NCBI GenBank assembly: GCA_947449255.1
Contig: CANFQX010000025.1
Location: forward strand, 1 to 33,463
DNA: 33,463 bases
Origin: Pseudobdellovibrionaceae bacterium
GTDB lineage: Bacteria > Bdellovibrionota > Bdellovibrionia > Bdellovibrionales > Bdellovibrionaceae
Direction: 5' to 3'
In this document: in pieces, positions 25,165 to 33,333 of the stretch
Layout of the letters: every line of letters starts with the position of its first letter
Position numbering within the stretch: position 1 is the first letter of the stretch
Notes under the pieces: model-generated
The model's input: the letters and a program-made list of their open reading frames with translations, nothing else
What the model was told of the DNA's origin: nothing
Databases searched by the model: none
Program-made: the position numbers and the translations under genes

Positions 25165-26841
25165 CTATGCCTTCCGAGAATAGGTGCTCATCTTTGCTGT
25201 CAAGTTTTGCATATCTTCTTGATGACGTCTATTCATTCTATCAAGCTGATCTTGATGTGACTCGTTGAGCTGAGCGAGTTTTGATTCATACCTTATTTCC
25301 ATCGTCTCTTTTTCCAGCTTCGAAAGCTTCCCTTTTTCTTCAAAACGCTGATTGTACTTGCTTTCGATGGATTTTATCTCTTTTTGCTGATTTTCTTTTA
25401 GCTTGGCTATTGCATCTTCGTAGGAACTTTTTGTATTCTCTAACTTCGTATTAAAACTTCCTTCGATTCCCCTAAATTTCTCAGTCATCACTTTATTCAA
25501 GGCTACGCGATCCATTACAGATTTTTCTATTTGACGATCTACATGATCATTATAGTTTTCGCTCATTTGCTCCATCGACTCTGAATAATATTTTTCAAGA
25601 TTTCTTCCAGTCTTATGGCTTAGATCTAAAATTTTCTTAACTCTAGATTCTGCTGAATTACTTACTTGTTCAATTTGATCTTTATGTTGCTGCCCAGTCA
25701 GTTCACGCTCTTGCCTTCGGCTTGTTTTTTCCTGCTGAACCTGAGACTTATGAGTTCGATCATTTCGATGTAAAACTGCCTCACTTTTTTCGTTTACTTT
25801 TTCTACACGCTCTTGATTGACGTCTTTGAGATGAACCATCACGTCTTCCTGCTGATCTTTCATCAAAGCAATTCTCTTCTCGTAGTCATTGATGATTTCT
25901 TTTCTTTCAACGCCACGAAGTCTTTCGCCTTTGGCCATTTCATTTTTTAAATGGTTTGTGAGGCTTTGAATCTTAGCATCACGAGCACCGATCTGAGAAT
26001 TCACCCTTCCGGTCACTGAATCTCTAAATTGCTGCCCGACATCGTCCATCTCTTGCGTTTTTTTATTGAGGACTTTATCGAATTTCTCTCGGATAACCTT
26101 TCGTTCGCTATCCAAAAGCTCTTGCTTAACAGACAGATCTTCAGCGTAACTATCTGCATCGTTTGTAATTGTATCCCTCAATTTTTGCGACCATCGTGAT
26201 TTTTCGCCTTCTTGCTTTCTTTGATTGTCTTTGATTAAACCCTCATAGGATTTGCGCATTTCTGATGCATTGTGTTTTTGATTTAGCAATTCTTCCTCGT
26301 GACTTGCAACAAGTGCATTTCGCTCTTTTGCGTGGGAAGAGTTGAGCTTTTGCACATTAGCATGAACGTCTTGTTTAGATTGCTTGCGATTTTCTAAAAT
26401 GTCTTTTGCAAACCGCTCATCATAAGATTTTAATTCATCCTTAAAATGACTGGCCTGATTTTCTCTTTGAATTTTGCTAATATCTTTTTGTTTGCCTAGT
26501 TCTCCGTCAAAAGTTGCTTTCTGGACTTCCTTTTGTCGAGTGGACTCCTCCATTTTGTTTCGCAATGAGTCGCGAAACACCTGTCGCACTTCATCAATTT
26601 TTTGATTGTTAGATAAATCCTTCTCCGACATGACTTGACGATTATGATCTTTCACTTCGTTGAGTCGTTGATCATATTCCTCTGCCAAGTTTTTTATTTC
26701 TTCGACTTGATGACTTTGCTGCCGCTTAGCTTCAGCCGCACGCCGCTTGGCTGCATCGACCTCTCGGCCTTCATATTCTTCTCGCGTTTGGCGCAATTTA
26801 TCTTCTGCGCGCATTCGATCTGATGACGTAATAGAAGACAT
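25165..26841 (-). CDS. Long coiled-coil protein of unknown function
   Basis: 558 residues, nearly all charged helix: dense Glu, Lys, Gln, Arg and Asn with heptad-like hydrophobic spacing from about residue 10 to the end, few aromatic residues, no signal peptide and no membrane segment. Recurrent local patterns such as 'Y.qR..e.k..n', 'D.vn', 'sHk.q..q' suggest it grew from short repeats. No domain is recognised; a cytoplasmic scaffold, filament or spacer is an inference from composition. ATG 26841 has GGAGG 5 bases upstream and is better than the GTG at 26859. A TATAAT box at 26904-26909 (minus strand) would give a 56-base leader. Pyruvate kinase follows after 5 bp. Confidence 0.75.
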   Translation of the reverse strand: MSSITSSDRMRAEDKLRQTREEYEGREVDAAKRRAAEAKRQQSHQVEEIKNLAEEYDQRLNEVKDHNRQVMSEKDLSNNQKIDEVRQVFRDSLRNKMEESTRQKEVQKATFDGELGKQKDISKIQRENQASHFKDELKSYDERFAKDILENRKQSKQDVHANVQKLNSSHAKERNALVASHEEELLNQKHNASEMRKSYEGLIKDNQRKQEGEKSRWSQKLRDTITNDADSYAEDLSVKQELLDSERKVIREKFDKVLNKKTQEMDDVGQQFRDSVTGRVNSQIGARDAKIQSLTNHLKNEMAKGERLRGVERKEIINDYEKRIALMKDQQEDVMVHLKDVNQERVEKVNEKSEAVLHRNDRTHKSQVQQEKTSRRQERELTGQQHKDQIEQVSNSAESRVKKILDLSHKTGRNLEKYYSESMEQMSENYNDHVDRQIEKSVMDRVALNKVMTEKFRGIEGSFNTKLENTKSSYEDAIAKLKENQQKEIKSIESKYNQRFEEKGKLSKLEKETMEIRYESKLAQLNESHQDQLDRMNRRHQEDMQNLTAKMSTYSRKA

Positions 26842-26973
26842 CCTATCCTCCGAGCTCACAGATTAGCATGAGACCTGGATTCGGAATTAGTCTTCCGCAC
26901 TTAATTATATAAAATCACGACCAATATCTAGGATTTAACTCATATGAGGAAGAGAAGTCCTCCTGCGAAAGAC

Positions 26974-27720
26974 CTATCTCTCAAAGGTCCTTTGGTAAAA
27001 AATCTTTTGTTCCCGCTGACGGCGCTCGACTTCAGCATTTTTTACTTCAATCTTTTTATTATTTGCAAGAGTTGCATTTGCAACCTTTCGATCGCGCTCC
27101 TGCCGGTAAATATGGTTGCTTTTTTCAACCAAATCACCCCAGGATTTATATAATGTTTTCACTTCATCTGAAAATTTTCTTCTGCCACCTAAATATAAAC
27201 TTCCCCAGAGCTGCAAATGCTGTTTCAGCACGATGGGCTGAATCATCCCAAATTCATTTTGACCTTTGGAATTAATCCCTGACACCCAAAACTCAAATCC
27301 TGCTGGGACCTCTAACCTCTTCCCATCAGCCAGCATTACAGATATATCGGCATCAATATTTCTAATCACCAACTTCTTATCTTTTTGTATAAGCCAGAAC
27401 TGGCCCGCAGGAGCTTGAACTGTAGCATAAGGTGTCTCAAATTCTACACTGGAAGCCTTTTCAACCCAAAGTGTGCCTTCAATCAATCGCCAGCTCCCTG
27501 AATCGAGTCTCATTAGAGTTGAGCCCTCTGGAGCATGCAGACGCAAGTTTTCCTTTATTAAATGAAAGGGTGATCCAGCAACCTGCACAGCACAAACACC
27601 ACTTTGGCCTTTAGCGCAATTGTCGGGCTGCTGCAGCAAACTTCCTGAGGCGCGAACTCTCACTTCCATTTGGAATGAAACTAAAAAAAGTGCTAGACGC
27701 AATAATTTATTTAAATTCAC
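26974..27720 (-). CDS. Exported FecR-like protein
   Basis: 248 residues. A signal peptide ends about residue 24 (VRAS). Residues 50-150 follow the FecR-domain beta pattern: STLMRLDSGSWRLIEGTLWV, VEFETPYATVQAPAGQFWL, ISVMLADGKRLEVPAGFEFWV. In FecR regulators this periplasmic domain passes a signal to a sigma factor; here there is no membrane-anchored N-terminal regulator part, so it is more like the stand-alone FecR proteins found beside TPR proteins. The C-terminal 90 residues are charged helix (YKSWGDLVEKSNHIYRQERD). The GTG start overlaps the stop of the TPR gene by four bases (GTGA), showing translational coupling. Confidence 0.7.
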   Translation of the reverse strand: MNLNKLLRLALFLVSFQMEVRVRASGSLLQQPDNCAKGQSGVCAVQVAGSPFHLIKENLRLHAPEGSTLMRLDSGSWRLIEGTLWVEKASSVEFETPYATVQAPAGQFWLIQKDKKLVIRNIDADISVMLADGKRLEVPAGFEFWVSGINSKGQNEFGMIQPIVLKQHLQLWGSLYLGGRRKFSDEVKTLYKSWGDLVEKSNHIYRQERDRKVANATLANNKKIEVKNAEVERRQREQKIFYQRTFER

Positions 27721-28391
27721 TGCACACCCTGAAGGAGTTCGTAGGCTTGCTTTTTAATCTTTTCATTTTTAAAACTTTGCCAGGCGGCTTTATAAATTTC
27801 TTTAGCTTCATCGGGCTGATTATTCTGCTCGCTAATTTGACCCATTCTTAACAAAATAAATCCCGTCAAATCGTTATCAGGATACTGAGCAACCATAATA
27901 TCTATTTCTTCCAGACAGTTTTTATAATCTTTCTTTAGAAAGTGACTCTCCGCAGAAAAAAATCGCGCCTCGACTTCATGTTTTGAAAGTGGGTACCTTT
28001 CAATCAATTCATGAAATTGCTGGACTGCCTTTTCATAATTTCTTGAATTGAAAAACTTCATTCCTCGCTCAAAGATAGCCGAAGACAGATCCAAGGCCTC
28101 CTCACTGGCGGGAATTCTTAATGCGGAGGCCAAGTTCTGAAGCCCAAAATTAGACTGAAGTTTTTCATTTGCTGGCAACAATTGCGCCACGGCTTGCTGA
28201 AAATCTTTAAGCTGGTAGGACAAAAGTGTGCTTTTTAGCTTTTCTTTTTCAACAATATTTTGCAAATTTGAGAGTTGAATTTCATAGGCTTTGTGACCAT
28301 CAAAATAGCCAACAAAAACATTATAGACGCACATAAATGCTAGAGTAAGACTGAGGCAAAATATGATAAAAAATGTACTTTGCTTTTTCAT
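27717..28391 (-). CDS. Membrane-anchored TPR protein (YbgF/BamD-like)
   Basis: 224 residues. One N-terminal membrane segment or uncleaved signal (about 7-27) is followed by a helical linker (30-70) and a set of tetratricopeptide repeats from about 105 to 215: FERGMKFFNSRNYEKAVQQF, AESHFLKKDYKNCLEEID and MGQISEQNNQPDEAKEIYKA. This layout resembles YbgF/CpoB and related periplasmic TPR proteins that hold envelope machines together. The partner is unknown; translational coupling to the FecR-like gene makes that protein the first candidate. A very strong AAGGAGG lies just before the ATG, although only one base away. Confidence 0.72.
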   Translation of the reverse strand: MKKQSTFFIIFCLSLTLAFMCVYNVFVGYFDGHKAYEIQLSNLQNIVEKEKLKSTLLSYQLKDFQQAVAQLLPANEKLQSNFGLQNLASALRIPASEEALDLSSAIFERGMKFFNSRNYEKAVQQFHELIERYPLSKHEVEARFFSAESHFLKKDYKNCLEEIDIMVAQYPDNDLTGFILLRMGQISEQNNQPDEAKEIYKAAWQSFKNEKIKKQAYELLQGVQ

Positions 28392-28645
28392 ACCTCCTTC
28401 ATCGGCACAATGCGGGAAACATTGAGACTCCTTTGAAGGGCTTGACTAAAGTCCAAAAGCGGAAAGAAAATCAAAAAAACACACGGCTCCCACGAAACTC
28501 TATATCCTGAGATTGCCTCAAAATGAAGCGATCGGCGTCATAGGTTCAAGGCATAAGCGCTGACAACGAACTGCATAAGTTTCAAGTCCATCTCCAGATT
28601 GCGCTAAAAAGATAGCAGGTAAGCATTGATTTTTCGTTGCCACGA
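28392..28645. other. Divergent gap between the TPR gene and tatA
   Basis: About 250 bases before the tatA promoter, with no assigned gene. On the minus strand an open frame reaches from the tatA start region to a TGA at 28518; its last 43 codons look protein-like (KNQCLPAIFLAQSGDGLETY), but no good start with a ribosome site is present. The promoter of the TPR/FecR pair must lie in this stretch but no convincing hexamer pair is seen. Confidence 0.3.
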
Positions 28646-28651
28646 TATAAT
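28646..28651 (+). promoter_or_regulatory. -10 box of tatA (candidate)
   Basis: A perfect TATAAT at 28646-28651 predicts a start near 28658 and a 42-base leader. No good -35 hexamer lies 16-18 bp upstream; TTGATT is only 14 bp away. The leader contains an excellent AGGAGG at 28690-28695, 5 bases before the tatA ATG. Confidence 0.4.
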
Positions 28652-28700
28652 ACTGGGTGTTAAATCGAAATGGTTTTTTATCTTTTTCTAGGAGGAACCC

Positions 28701-29000
28701 ATGGGCGAATTCAGCCTCACGCATCTTTTGCTACTATCTTTAATATTTTTGGTGTTTTTTGGACCGAGCCGCTTACCTCAGTTGGGCCAATCCCTAGGCA
28801 AGGCTATTCGTGGATTTAAGCAAGGGTTAAATGAAATTGATGTCGACGTTAAAGACATTCAAGATAAACCTCTAAATCAAGCACAACAAATGCCACAAGC
28901 ACAGCAGCAAATGCCTCACACGCAAGCTCATGCTCAAACATCAGGCCAAGAGCAAACTGCAACTCAGGAACACAAGCAATCTGTAAAAGGTGATGCTTAA
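28701..29000 (+). CDS. tatA: Twin-arginine translocase subunit TatA/TatE
   Basis: A 99-residue membrane protein that forms the pore-like element of the Tat system, which exports folded proteins with RR signal peptides. One N-terminal hydrophobic helix (about 6-20) is followed by the conserved FGPSRLPQLG hinge, an amphipathic helix (GKAIRGFKQGLNE) and a Gln/Ala/His-rich polar tail (about 55-95) with repeated QAQQMPQ-like units. It lies alone: no tatB or tatC is adjacent, which is common. AGGAGG sits 5 bases before the ATG. A strong terminator follows at 29026-29080. Confidence 0.93.
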   Translation: MGEFSLTHLLLLSLIFLVFFGPSRLPQLGQSLGKAIRGFKQGLNEIDVDVKDIQDKPLNQAQQMPQAQQQMPHTQAHAQTSGQEQTATQEHKQSVKGDA

Positions 29001-29025
29001 CGACTCCCAATCTCTAAAAACACAC

Positions 29026-29080
29026 TTCCCTCTCTTTTCTTGTACTCAACACTTAAAAAGCGAGGGAACTGGAATTTTTT
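29026..29080 (+). terminator. Intrinsic terminator of tatA
   Basis: TTCCCTCTCTTTT (29026-29038) pairs with AAAAGCGAGGGAA (29056-29068) at 12 of 13 positions around a 17-base loop, followed six bases later by T6 (29075-29080). It may also protect the end of the convergent GYF_2 gene, whose stop lies at 29089. Confidence 0.65.
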
Positions 29081-29088
29081 GCCGTATC

Positions 29089-29553
29089 TTATCTAAAATC
29101 CACAGACATCATTCGCTCTGAAGTGATTGCAGAAGCAAATTCAGATCGGTCCTTCACTTGGCACCAGCCGCTCAGTCCATTCTTCCAAACATATTGATAG
29201 GGGGACACAACTCCACCCTCAATTTTAGATATAAGCTCACGAACTGTAAAAGGTCCTTCTTGAAGAATCTGCTCACCTTGGGACGACTCTGCTAAATTTT
29301 GCACCAATAAAACCCATTCCTTGAGGTCTAAATGACTCTTCCCCTCCACGGCCAGACCCTGTTTGGCTGGGAATATTTGAAACTCGAAAACACTCCACTC
29401 TGCTGCAGCCTTCCAACAACCTGCTTCATCAGAAACCAAATCCTCGGGACCAACTTCTCCTCGAATTATTTTAGCCCGCATCTCCTCTTCACTTACAGGA
29501 CCCTGTGGTTTTAGATTGTGATGAAAGTACCAATGTGAAATCTTCTTCTTCAT
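29089..29553 (-). CDS. Protein with two GYF_2 domains
   Basis: 154 residues, no signal peptide. Two GYF_2 (DUF4339) modules are seen. The first, at about 5-50, has WYFHHNLKPQGPVSEEEM, then 'GEVGPEDLVSDEAGCWK'. The second, at about 95-145, has EGPFTVRELISKIEGGVVS followed by 'YVWKNGLSGWCQV'. The shared pattern is a W-Y start, a G-P turn, then 'lv...g...W'. GYF_2 domains are small protein-interaction modules, often reading proline-rich or membrane partners. Its ATG overlaps the stop of the ChaN-like gene by four bases (ATGA), so the two are translated together and may interact. Confidence 0.8.
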   Translation of the reverse strand: MKKKISHWYFHHNLKPQGPVSEEEMRAKIIRGEVGPEDLVSDEAGCWKAAAEWSVFEFQIFPAKQGLAVEGKSHLDLKEWVLLVQNLAESSQGEQILQEGPFTVRELISKIEGGVVSPYQYVWKNGLSGWCQVKDRSEFASAITSERMMSVDFR

Positions 29554-31316
29554 AGCTTCTCTTTCTTACTTTGAAAGGGTGCTGGCAGTGCCTCTATAAC
29601 TTCTAATATTGCAAAATAAGCGACTTCAAAATTTTCATTGCTAATAGGCTTCTTAAGAAAATTTAAAATATTTTCAGCACTCACCAATTTTTTTCTGTAG
29701 CCACCATAAAGCCTCTCACCCATCATACCGCCTAGCAAACTCGCGGCAACCACATAACTCCATTTGCGTCTTGGCTGCGCTTGCAACTGATGCTGAGGCG
29801 ACCCTGTAATCACAACCAACTCATGCATCTTCTGCGCAAGAGCTAACTGCAGGGACTCCTTGCCAATATCTGTGGGTGATCGTGAACTTAAACTCGCCTT
29901 AATATCAACAATGGTGTCGGCTTTTCTTTTATGATTTATCATTTTGGATCCAAAGTATGAAACGGCTTCTATCCAAATTAACCTTAAAAAATCCTTCGGG
30001 ACCTCTTTAAATATATTCTTATAGCCACTCAATTGTGCATGAACAAACTGCATGGCAAGGGAAGATGCATGATTCACTGTGGCCCGTGCAAGATAGGCTC
30101 CCTCAATCTCAGGCAAATAAAAAGACACTTCGTCAGCAATCAAATCTTCAATCCATTTTAATTTTTTAGCATCACACTTTAGACGGACCTGCGCCCAAAA
30201 AGCTGTATCTTGAGCTGTGTAGACTGATAAATTTGAAATCGAAAGGGGCTCACCGAGCTCTTCCGAGATGATATGTACATAGCGCCCTACGTGCTCAGTA
30301 TAATCGATGACATCATCATCTCCTTCAAGTCCAACATCAAAAGTCTGCTCTAAGTACATCAGGTAATTCTGCCACTTTACCCAAGGCGGCACACTCATCA
30401 GACAGTAGGTGTTTTGATCCATCCGCACAATATCAGTGGAGCTTTCTAATTCTTTCCTTAATAACTGAAAATAGATTTTTTCAGCATTTTGAAAAACTCT
30501 CAGAATTCGCTTTTTGTAGGAAGCCCCTAAGCAATTCAATAACTCCGCTGGAATATGTGAAGAGGCCAAATGCAGATCCCCATAAATAACAAAGACTAGA
30601 CTCTCTGAATTCATTTTAACTAACTCAGCGATCTTTTTCCCCGCAAAAACATCCCGAGACTTCAATGTCGTCGCATTTCTCTTTTTGTAAGTTTTGTTAA
30701 TCCCATAAACTGGAACTTTATTTTTTTGCGCCCAGTGCAGCAACGGTCGATAATGCTCCCAAGGAAAACCCCAAAAATTGTTCCACTGAATTCCTTGCAA
30801 AAAATCTCTTTCTGAAATTTTACCACTCAAATATTGATCCAACACTTCCTGATCTGCGGATTCAATAAACTCGACGGCTAAAACAACCTTTCGCTCTCGT
30901 GGAATACCTCTTAAAACACGCAACTGGGCTTTTTGTGCTTGGTGAAGGGCATGAAAATCCCCCATCAACACTACTCTTGAATTAGAAATTTGCGCCCAAA
31001 GCTCTTCTTTAGTCGTGGCTGCCCATTTTTTTGAAAATTCTCGGTCATAAACTTTTTGATATTGCAAAATTTCAGGAGTGTCCTCACCGAGACGGTGCTG
31101 GACTTGCTTCTGCATTTGCAGAAAGAGGTCTTTGCGAATACGAATCCATTTATCTAAATCCTGGTTGATGAGGGACTTCGGCCCTGAATCCATGGGAATA
31201 AATGGTTCCTCTTTCAAGGCCTTTTGAACCTCGTCGGCCGAAACAAAATTAGACTTCGACTTCGATCTCGATTTCTTGGCCTTTAAGTCTTTGTTTCCTG
31301 AATCTTTTTTTACCAA
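29550..31316 (-). CDS. ChaN/Tiki-like (Cofac_haem_bdg) protein with extended ends
   Basis: 588 residues, about twice the usual ChaN length. The ChaN-like core (about 105-285) shows SRVVLMGDFHALHQAQ with His122 and His125, matching the family's 'vvlLGE.H....H' motif, then VLAVEFIESADQEVLDQYLSG, WEHYRPLLHWAQKNKVPVYGIN and YGDLHLASSHIP. Known ChaN is a haem-binding lipoprotein; TIKI relatives are proteases. Here the N-terminus is Lys/Ser-rich with no signal peptide or lipobox, so a cytoplasmic location is implied. Residues 320-588 are unassigned and include a short hydrophobic Gly/Met-rich stretch (VVAASLLGGMMG). The start is TTG with GGGG 8 bases upstream. It is coupled to the GYF_2 gene. Confidence 0.78.
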   Translation of the reverse strand: MVKKDSGNKDLKAKKSRSKSKSNFVSADEVQKALKEEPFIPMDSGPKSLINQDLDKWIRIRKDLFLQMQKQVQHRLGEDTPEILQYQKVYDREFSKKWAATTKEELWAQISNSRVVLMGDFHALHQAQKAQLRVLRGIPRERKVVLAVEFIESADQEVLDQYLSGKISERDFLQGIQWNNFWGFPWEHYRPLLHWAQKNKVPVYGINKTYKKRNATTLKSRDVFAGKKIAELVKMNSESLVFVIYGDLHLASSHIPAELLNCLGASYKKRILRVFQNAEKIYFQLLRKELESSTDIVRMDQNTYCLMSVPPWVKWQNYLMYLEQTFDVGLEGDDDVIDYTEHVGRYVHIISEELGEPLSISNLSVYTAQDTAFWAQVRLKCDAKKLKWIEDLIADEVSFYLPEIEGAYLARATVNHASSLAMQFVHAQLSGYKNIFKEVPKDFLRLIWIEAVSYFGSKMINHKRKADTIVDIKASLSSRSPTDIGKESLQLALAQKMHELVVITGSPQHQLQAQPRRKWSYVVAASLLGGMMGERLYGGYRKKLVSAENILNFLKKPISNENFEVAYFAILEVIEALPAPFQSKKEKL

Positions 31317-31396
31317 GCAACGAGCCCCTTCAAAAAAGTATGTTGGGCTTGATTATTAAATTAAATAAATTTCACCCGATGAATTATTGTGAGTTA

Positions 31397-31424
31397 TTGA
31401 TTTAATTTTTACACAATTTAGATT
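31397..31424 (+). promoter_or_regulatory. Candidate promoter of the VKOR-DsbA gene
   Basis: TTGATT (31397-31402) and TAGATT (31419-31424) are 16 bp apart, with a predicted transcript start near 31431. This excludes the in-frame TTG at 31423 as start and leaves a leader of about 28 bases before ATG 31459. Moderate match. Confidence 0.4.
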
Positions 31425-31458
31425 GATTTCAAGCGACAAACTACTGTTGAATAGAGTT

Positions 31459-32667
31459 ATGAATACTTCAAGTAAAAATAAAAAGAATTTCCTTCTACTT
31501 GCTATAATCGCGACATTGGCCGCCGTTGGTATACATATTTATCTTACACTCCATTTTTATGAGGTTAAATTCGGCCTTGGCGAAGGTGGGTCCATTTGCA
31601 ATATTAACGCTTTATTCAACTGTGATGCTGTGACAGCAAGTCAGTTTTCAAGTTTCCTGGGTCTTCCTATAGCTCTCTGGGGAGTCTTTACGAACCTGAT
31701 TTTAGCTTACTTCATGTTCATAACCCATAAAAACCTCACTCAGGATTCTGAAAAAACATCACGCTATACATTTCTAATAGCAAGCATCACCCTGCTTGCA
31801 TCCTTAGTGATGGGACTTATATCATTGACTGCCATGAAAAACCTATGCCTTTTCTGCATAGCTACCTATGGACTCTCAATCATTAGTTTTATCGGCGGAC
31901 TCACCTCAGCTAAAGATCTCAGCTTTAATCAGCTAAAAAATGACATCCTTGACCTTTTTATTACTGAACGCTGGGTTTTAGGCCTCCTCCTTATTATTCC
32001 TGTCTTTTCCTTTGGATCAAATTTAATTTATTTAGATACTCATGGCCTAGGAGAGGTCGAAAAAATTGCAGCTGAAAAATTTGCCAACTGGCAAGCTGCT
32101 CCCGTTGAAAAATTCGACGTGAACACCGGGCTTTCATTTCAATCTGAAGCCATAAATCCAGTCATGACCATTGTTGAGTTTGCTGATTTTCGGTGCCCAC
32201 ATTGCAAACACGCGGCCCCCAGCCTTCATGCCTTTGCCAAAAGTCATTCGGATGTAAGATTTATTTTTAAACCCTATCCGCTGGATGGGACCTGCAATGA
32301 TGGAATCCATGGTGGTGGTGATGGGATCTCTTGCGGCCTCGCCTTTGCCGTCATTTGCGCCGAGAAGGTAAATAAAAGCGGTTGGGCCGCTCATGATTAT
32401 TTATTTGAAACTCAGAATCAAATTATTCAAGCACAAAGCTTGGATAAAAACATTGATTCCCTTTCTACTGCACTGAGCATAGATAGAGACGATCTCAAGA
32501 AATGCATAGATTCAGAAGAAATAAAAAATCAAGTCAAATCCATGGCGAAAGAGGGTTCTGATGCTAAAATTCATGGCACACCCTCTGTCTTTGTTAATGG
32601 AAAAATCCTCAGTGGTGGCCAGATGCTTCCCATTCTTGAAGCGACTTACAGAAATATTAAATATTAA
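31459..32667 (+). CDS. VKOR-DsbA fusion: self-contained disulfide-forming enzyme
   Basis: About 402 residues. The N-terminal vitamin K epoxide reductase domain (about 10-185) is polytopic with the loop cysteines Cys47 and Cys55 (ICNINALFNCDAV) and the active CLFC pair (Cys130/133). The C-terminal thioredoxin/DsbA domain (about 235-400) is periplasmic with CPHC (Cys246/249) and the cis-proline loop GTPSVFVNGK. In such fusions the DsbA part oxidises substrate cysteines and the VKOR part re-oxidises it using quinone, replacing DsbB. The domain order (VKOR then thioredoxin) is the common bacterial one. ATG 31459 is preferred to TTG 31423 because of the promoter position; no strong ribosome site is seen. 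Insertions GTCNDGIHGGGDGISCG carry two more cysteines. Confidence 0.9.
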   Translation: MNTSSKNKKNFLLLAIIATLAAVGIHIYLTLHFYEVKFGLGEGGSICNINALFNCDAVTASQFSSFLGLPIALWGVFTNLILAYFMFITHKNLTQDSEKTSRYTFLIASITLLASLVMGLISLTAMKNLCLFCIATYGLSIISFIGGLTSAKDLSFNQLKNDILDLFITERWVLGLLLIIPVFSFGSNLIYLDTHGLGEVEKIAAEKFANWQAAPVEKFDVNTGLSFQSEAINPVMTIVEFADFRCPHCKHAAPSLHAFAKSHSDVRFIFKPYPLDGTCNDGIHGGGDGISCGLAFAVICAEKVNKSGWAAHDYLFETQNQIIQAQSLDKNIDSLSTALSIDRDDLKKCIDSEEIKNQVKSMAKEGSDAKIHGTPSVFVNGKILSGGQMLPILEATYRNIKY

Positions 32668-32683
32668 TATTATAATTCTATCT

Positions 32684-33253
32684 TCAGAAGCCTATCTTTG
32701 TGGCAACAAAGTGGGCTAGATCCCCCATAAAACCGTCTCCCGCAGTCAGACCAGTGTTCAAAAGCCCGAAGACACAATCAAGAACAAAGGCAAAAACAAC
32801 AACAGTCAAAAGGGCATACCAGAAGGCACTCACGACATAAATTGTTGAGCGAACATCTTGCACACGCAGATCTCCCTCAATTTTCTCTATGCTTTTAAGT
32901 GTATGTTGCAACGACTTTATCTGCCCCTTAAACTGATCAATCAATTCCTGCTGCTTAGTGCTTGTCAACGAGTCCATGCCTGAAAATCCTCGTTTTGCTT
33001 TGATGGATTGGATCAGCTCAATGGAATGCTGAATATATCGGGAAGCTTTAAACTTATAGTCTGGATATTCGGAAGGCTCAGACTGAAAATCGGTGAGCAT
33101 CTGCAGTGCAGCCTCATATTTTTCGGTCATAACGTTAGAAAGAACATTAAAACGAAAAGAATCAGGGACTCCAAAATCGATAGTCTCTCCCCTCATCGTG
33201 AAGAGCGCTTTATTTTTTTTATCAGAATTATTGACCATGACAGGAAGTCCCAT
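32684..33253 (-). CDS. Unknown protein with C-terminal membrane segment(s)
   Basis: 189 residues. Residues 1-135 are soluble and mostly helical (TEKYEAALQMLTDFQSE, then a coiled-coil-like QELIDQFKGQIKSLQHTLKS). Residues about 137-160 form a strong hydrophobic helix (TIYVVSAFWYALLTVVVFAF), followed by a milder hydrophobic end. There is no signal peptide, so a C-terminal-anchored protein facing the cytoplasm is likely. No family is recognised. Start choice is uncertain: ATG 33253 with a weak GTGAG, or ATG 33238. It converges with the VKOR-DsbA gene, 16 bp apart, with no terminator between. Confidence 0.6.
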   Translation of the reverse strand: MGLPVMVNNSDKKNKALFTMRGETIDFGVPDSFRFNVLSNVMTEKYEAALQMLTDFQSEPSEYPDYKFKASRYIQHSIELIQSIKAKRGFSGMDSLTSTKQQELIDQFKGQIKSLQHTLKSIEKIEGDLRVQDVRSTIYVVSAFWYALLTVVVFAFVLDCVFGLLNTGLTAGDGFMGDLAHFVATKIGF

Positions 33254-33333
33254 ATCTCACTTTTCGGCTAAAACTCATTGTAGATAAATTAAAATTTTCT
33301 ACCCCCCCCACTACCCGCATTTATTCATTATTT

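Noticed and set aside
28518-28724. 68-codon minus-strand ORF overlapping the tatA start
   Set aside because: Its N-terminal part is antisense to the tatA ribosome site and first codons. The last 43 codons look protein-like but no supported start exists.
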